From assembly GCA_016875755.1 (NCBI GenBank), contig VGOX01000097.1:1-7471 (forward strand): a stretch of DNA of 7,471 nt. The letters are read 5' to 3'. The notes beneath the pieces are model-generated. The model had not been told where the DNA came from and did no database searches. It saw only the letters and a list, made by a program, of their open reading frames with translations. The DNA is from Chloroflexota bacterium. GTDB lineage: Bacteria; Chloroflexota; Anaerolineae; Anaerolineales; Villigracilaceae. The position numbers and the translations under genes were made by a program. This document shows, one piece after another, positions 4,823 through 7,471 of this stretch (positions are counted from its first letter, which is position 1; every line of letters starts with the position of its first letter).

Positions 4823-6502
4823 ATGACGAACGAAAACGAGAAAAACCAAACATCGCCGTACGCAGGTCGTTGGGTTGCCCGTGTGCGTGGACGAGTCATT
4901 GCGCAGGGCGGCACCCCCGAACAGGCTCGCCGCGCATCGCAGTTCAGCCGAAATAAAGAGAAACCAGAGATCATTTTTATGGCGCTTCCTTTTGCCTTCC
5001 CGCCCCTATTGGATCGAATCAAATCCGTTCTGCCCCCCGAACAGGAAATTTACCTTGTCGGCGGTGCAGTGCGGGATGTATTAACCTCACGCCTCTCTCC
5101 CGACCTCGATTTTGCCCTGCCTTCGAACGGCATTTCCCTCGCTCGAAAAATTGCAAATGCCCTCAAAGCAGATTTCGTCGCATTGGACAATGAGCGTGAT
5201 ACCGGGCGGGTCGTAGTCACCAATGAAGACGGCTCACGCATATTCCTTGATTTTGCAACCTATCGCGGCGCTACGTTGGAAGCCGACCTGCGCGCCCGCG
5301 ATTTCACCATCAATGCCATTGCCTACAACCTGCAAGACAGCACACTGATCGACCCGATGGATGGTGTGCGTGACATTCGCGCCAAGGTCATTCGCGCCTG
5401 CTCGCCATCTGCCTTTGCGGATGACCCAATCCGTATTATGCGGGCGGTTCGACAGGCAGCGGCGTTCGAATTCACCATCGATAAGCAAACGCGTGAGTGG
5501 ATGAAGCAAGCCGCGAGCGGAGTCGGAGGCGTGTCTGTTGAACGTCAGCGTGATGAGATATTCAAAATTCTGGGCGGGCCGAAGGCGAGTCTATCCATTC
5601 GCGCATTGGATATGCTTGGGGTGTTAACCCACCTCATGCCCGAATTGCTTAAGATGAAAGGGGTGGAACAATCTGCTCCACATGTGTATGATGTGTGGTC
5701 ACATACCCTGTCCGTAATGGATTATCTGGACCAGATCATCTCTGGCTTGCGCATCGGGTATGATGCCGAAAAGACAAACGATATGTTCACAGGGCTGCTC
5801 GGTTTGCGTCTGGGACGTTATCGTGAGCAATTCGCCAATTATCTTTCTGTATCGCTCAATGTGGATCGTCCACATCGCTCGCTTTTGTTTTTTGCCGCCC
5901 TGTATCATGATGTCTGTAAGCCTGACACAAAAATTGTGGAGGACTCTGGGCGCATCCGTTTCTTTGAACATGACATAAAAGGCGCGGGGGTTGCAGCAGA
6001 ACGTGCCCGTGCTTTTAATCTCAGTAATGATGAAGCAGAGCGTTTGCATACGGTGATCGAACATCATATGCGGATTCATAACTTTGCCAGCCGTTTGGAA
6101 GCGGAAGGACAGACCCCATCACGAAAAGCCATTTACCGCTTTTTCCGTGATGCGGGCGCGGCAGGTATTGACCTGATTCTATTGGCACTTGCTGATCTGC
6201 GCGGCACTCGTGCTACTGAGCTGACGATTGACACCTGGACTGTCTATCTGGATATTGCCCGTACTTTGCTTGAAAATTATTGGGAAAAGCCCGAAGAGAT
6301 CATATCTCCACCGCGTTTATTGGATGGCAAGGAGTTGATGAAGGAATTAAACCTCCTGCCGGGGCGGCTGGTTGGCCAGTTGCTTGAAGCGATCCGCGAA
6401 AATCAGGCGGCGGGTAAGATCGAAACCCGTGATCAGGCATTAGCATTTGCCCGTGAAGAAATGATGAAAGTTGAAGGTGAGAATGAAAACGATCAAAGTT
6501 AA
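4823..6502 (+). CDS. cca: CCA-adding enzyme / poly(A) polymerase family nucleotidyltransferase with HD domain and DUF5678-like N-terminus
   Basis: This 559-residue class II nucleotidyltransferase probably adds or repairs the CCA end of tRNAs. Residues 12-53 (YAGRWVARVRGRVIAQGGT onward) resemble the small DUF5678 domain. The catalytic head follows: LVGGAVRD (78-85), the metal-binding Asp94-x-Asp96, LDFA with Asp143, RDFTINAIA (159-167), LIDPMDGVRDI (175-185), DDPIRIMRAVR (200-210) and VERQRDEI (239-246). The base-reading motif, usually EDxxR, is DDPIR here. An HD-type phosphohydrolase domain has His294, His362-Asp363 and a further HD at about 382-383; in relatives it removes 2',3'-cyclic or 3' phosphates. 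AAGGGG (4811-4816) precedes the chosen ATG by six bases; Met53 (4979) would be the start of a classic enzyme without the extra domain. Sequence alone does not separate CCA addition from poly(A) addition. The 3' end overlaps the next gene by 20 bases. Confidence 0.9.
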   Translation: MTNENEKNQTSPYAGRWVARVRGRVIAQGGTPEQARRASQFSRNKEKPEIIFMALPFAFPPLLDRIKSVLPPEQEIYLVGGAVRDVLTSRLSPDLDFALPSNGISLARKIANALKADFVALDNERDTGRVVVTNEDGSRIFLDFATYRGATLEADLRARDFTINAIAYNLQDSTLIDPMDGVRDIRAKVIRACSPSAFADDPIRIMRAVRQAAAFEFTIDKQTREWMKQAASGVGGVSVERQRDEIFKILGGPKASLSIRALDMLGVLTHLMPELLKMKGVEQSAPHVYDVWSHTLSVMDYLDQIISGLRIGYDAEKTNDMFTGLLGLRLGRYREQFANYLSVSLNVDRPHRSLLFFAALYHDVCKPDTKIVEDSGRIRFFEHDIKGAGVAAERARAFNLSNDEAERLHTVIEHHMRIHNFASRLEAEGQTPSRKAIYRFFRDAGAAGIDLILLALADLRGTRATELTIDTWTVYLDIARTLLENYWEKPEEIISPPRLLDGKELMKELNLLPGRLVGQLLEAIRENQAAGKIETRDQALAFAREEMMKVEGENENDQS

Positions 6503-7247
6503 TGGCATTGAGATTGCGTACACTCGTCGCGGAACTGGAAATCCGCTCATGCTGGTTCATGGTTTTCCGCTTGACCATACTATGTGGAATGAAACTGCTG
6601 CCCTGTTGGAAGATGATTTTGACCTGATCCTGCCTGACTTGCGTGGATTTGGCGAGTCCGCCACTGTGGAAACCCCATATTTTATGAACGATATGGCGGA
6701 TGATTTGGCAGCCTTGTTGGATAATTTGAAAATTAACGAAATCGCCATTGCGGGGCATTCAATGGGTGGATATGTGGCTCTGGCATTTGCTAAAAAATAT
6801 CCCCATCGTGTGAAAGGTTTGGCGTTGGTCGCTTCGCAGGCGGCCGCAGATGCCCCTGACCGCAGGGAGGGACGTTACAAGACGGCGCAGGATGTCGCTG
6901 AAAAAGGGGTTGGTGTGGTGGCAGATGCAATGACATCGAAACTGTCTACAATGGCAGAAGTGCAATCATTTGTCCGCGCCATTATGGAGCGGCAAATTCC
7001 TTCTGCTGTGATTGGGGCTCTCAAAGCCATGGCAGAGCGGGAGGATATGTCTGCTACTCTGGCTGCATTTTCGTTTCCTGTTTTGGTCGTTCATGGGGAT
7101 GAAGATGCTCTTATCCCCGTTGACCGCGGCAGGGAGGTCAAGTCATTGGTGCTGGCAGCACATTTGACCGAAATTCAAGGTGCGGGTCATATGCCGATGC
7201 TGGAGTTCCCGAAAGAGACTGCTGCTGCGTTGAAAATATTGAAATAG
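6483..7247 (+). CDS. Alpha/beta-fold hydrolase
   Basis: The 254-residue protein is a cytosolic alpha/beta hydrolase with a complete catalytic set: oxyanion-loop HGFP (26-29), PDLRGFGES (51-59), nucleophile elbow GHSMGG (91-96) with Ser93, acid Asp208 in HGDEDALIP (204-212), and His236 in GAGHMPMLE (233-241). The cap region between about 120 and 190 is short and helical. Motifs fit esterases and related acyl hydrolases of the 3-oxoadipate enol-lactonase/BioH type, but no substrate can be assigned. ATG 6483 is chosen, with AAGG (6474-6477) five bases upstream. A TTG four codons earlier (6471) is possible but overlaps this SD. The start lies inside the end of the CCA-type gene, so the two are probably translationally coupled. 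A strong terminator follows the stop by three bases. Confidence 0.92.
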   Translation: MKTIKVNGIEIAYTRRGTGNPLMLVHGFPLDHTMWNETAALLEDDFDLILPDLRGFGESATVETPYFMNDMADDLAALLDNLKINEIAIAGHSMGGYVALAFAKKYPHRVKGLALVASQAAADAPDRREGRYKTAQDVAEKGVGVVADAMTSKLSTMAEVQSFVRAIMERQIPSAVIGALKAMAEREDMSATLAAFSFPVLVVHGDEDALIPVDRGREVKSLVLAAHLTEIQGAGHMPMLEFPKETAAALKILK

Positions 7248-7250
7248 AGA

Positions 7251-7284
7251 AATCCCCGCCACTGTTACAGCGGCGGGGATTTTT
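7251..7284 (+). terminator. Strong intrinsic terminator after the hydrolase gene
   Basis: AATCCCCGCC (7251-7260) pairs perfectly with GGCGGGGATT (7272-7281), an inner CTG/CAG pairing caps the loop, and a T-run follows (7280-7284). The A-rich left flank (AGAAAT) could also support termination from the opposite strand. It closes the transcription unit that runs from tdk. Confidence 0.92.
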
Positions 7285-7331
7285 GTTATCCAGAATCAGG
7301 CTTCGGCTAGTAGGGAAGCGGCTGGGTGTTA

Positions 7332-7400
7332 GGAGATATCATCTCGAAGTTATCTCAAAAATGGTAAACTGGCGCTCAAACCCAAGTTGGGAGCGAGCCA
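7332..7400 (+). mobile_element. Probable left end of the IS5-like element
   Basis: The stretch from about 7332 (GGAGATATCATCTC, an imperfect palindrome preceded by TTA/TAG) to the transposase ATG is a plausible left end, since IS5-group elements often insert at short T-N-A targets. TGGTAAACT (7362-7370) resembles an extended -10 box that could drive the transposase. The exact boundary and inverted repeat cannot be fixed without the right end. Confidence 0.3.
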
Positions 7401-7471
7401 ATGGAACTTACAGACGAACAATGGGCAGTGGTAGAACCTTTGTTACCTAAACCTGTGAAACGGGCAGACGG
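7401..7471 (+). CDS. IS5-like transposase, N-terminal fragment (continues past window)
   Basis: Only 23 codons are visible. MELTDEQWAVVEPLLPKP followed by VKRADG is the characteristic N-terminus of IS5-family DDE transposases, in which LTDEQW..IEPLLP is highly conserved. GGGAG (7389-7393) lies seven bases before the ATG. The catalytic DDE residues and the right end of the element are outside the window. The gene is separated from the hydrolase by its terminator and about 115 bases of intergenic DNA, consistent with an insertion just behind the housekeeping unit. Confidence 0.85.
   Translation, partial: MELTDEQWAVVEPLLPKPVKRAD

Noticed and set aside
4684..5022. Minus-strand frame of 112 codons across the hpt/cca junction
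   Set aside because: Both strands cannot be coding here; the plus-strand genes have clear motifs and SD sites, while this frame has none.
5699..6079. Minus-strand frame of 126 codons inside the CCA-type gene
   Set aside because: It is antisense to the conserved HD domain and has no supporting signals.
6471..6482. TTG start for the alpha/beta hydrolase
   Set aside because: The AAGG at 6474-6477 is correctly placed for the ATG at 6483, and the family N-terminus begins with the strand KTIKVNG.
1..7471. CRISPR array, tRNA or rRNA genes, prophage or toxin-antitoxin modules
   Set aside because: No regularly spaced direct repeats, no cloverleaf with a T-loop signature, and no such protein motifs were seen on either strand.

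Overview
The window looks like a chromosomal piece of a free-living bacterium, most plausibly of the phylum Chloroflexota (class Anaerolineae). This is inferred from the style of the proteins and the gene order, not from a database match. Base composition is moderately GC-rich by eye, starts are mostly ATG with Shine-Dalgarno (SD) sites, and the promoters resemble the sigma-70 consensus.

Layout. Positions 1-1461 (minus strand) hold the N-terminal 487 codons of a divergent UvrD/Rep-like superfamily 1 helicase that runs off the left edge. It has a good Walker A, but the Walker B and motif III equivalents are degenerate. A divergent promoter region (about 1462-1595) separates it from a small plus-strand gene of unknown function (1596-2024), which appears to carry a one-base frameshift near its 3' end. 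A weak terminator and a perfect-consensus promoter (TTGACA / TATAAT) follow. They precede a long leader and the plus-strand block rplU (L21), rpmA (L27), rpmE (L31), which ends in a strong terminator at 3575-3606. Next come tdk (thymidine kinase), hpt (hypoxanthine phosphoribosyltransferase), a CCA-adding/poly(A) polymerase-type nucleotidyltransferase with an HD domain, and an alpha/beta hydrolase, ending in a strong terminator at 7251-7284. The last 71 bases are the first codons of an IS5-like transposase.

How the genes fit together. The plus-strand block is housekeeping. Three large-subunit ribosomal proteins are followed by two nucleotide-salvage enzymes and a tRNA 3'-end enzyme, all on one strand with short gaps or overlaps. 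obg, which often follows rplU-rpmA, is absent; rpmE-tdk adjacency is a neighbourhood also known from Firmicutes.

Most unusual points. (1) L31 is extended to 169 residues by a domain that reads like the C-terminal domain of the RNA polymerase alpha subunit (alpha-CTD). (2) The helicase has altered motif II and III residues and an apparently leaderless promoter. (3) The CCA enzyme carries an N-terminal domain resembling DUF5678. (4) The small unknown gene has a C_CCG_GGG heptamer exactly where a -1 shift would restore a better C-terminus. (5) L21 has a 51-residue Lys/Ala-rich tail. No CRISPR array, tRNA, rRNA or phage module was seen.
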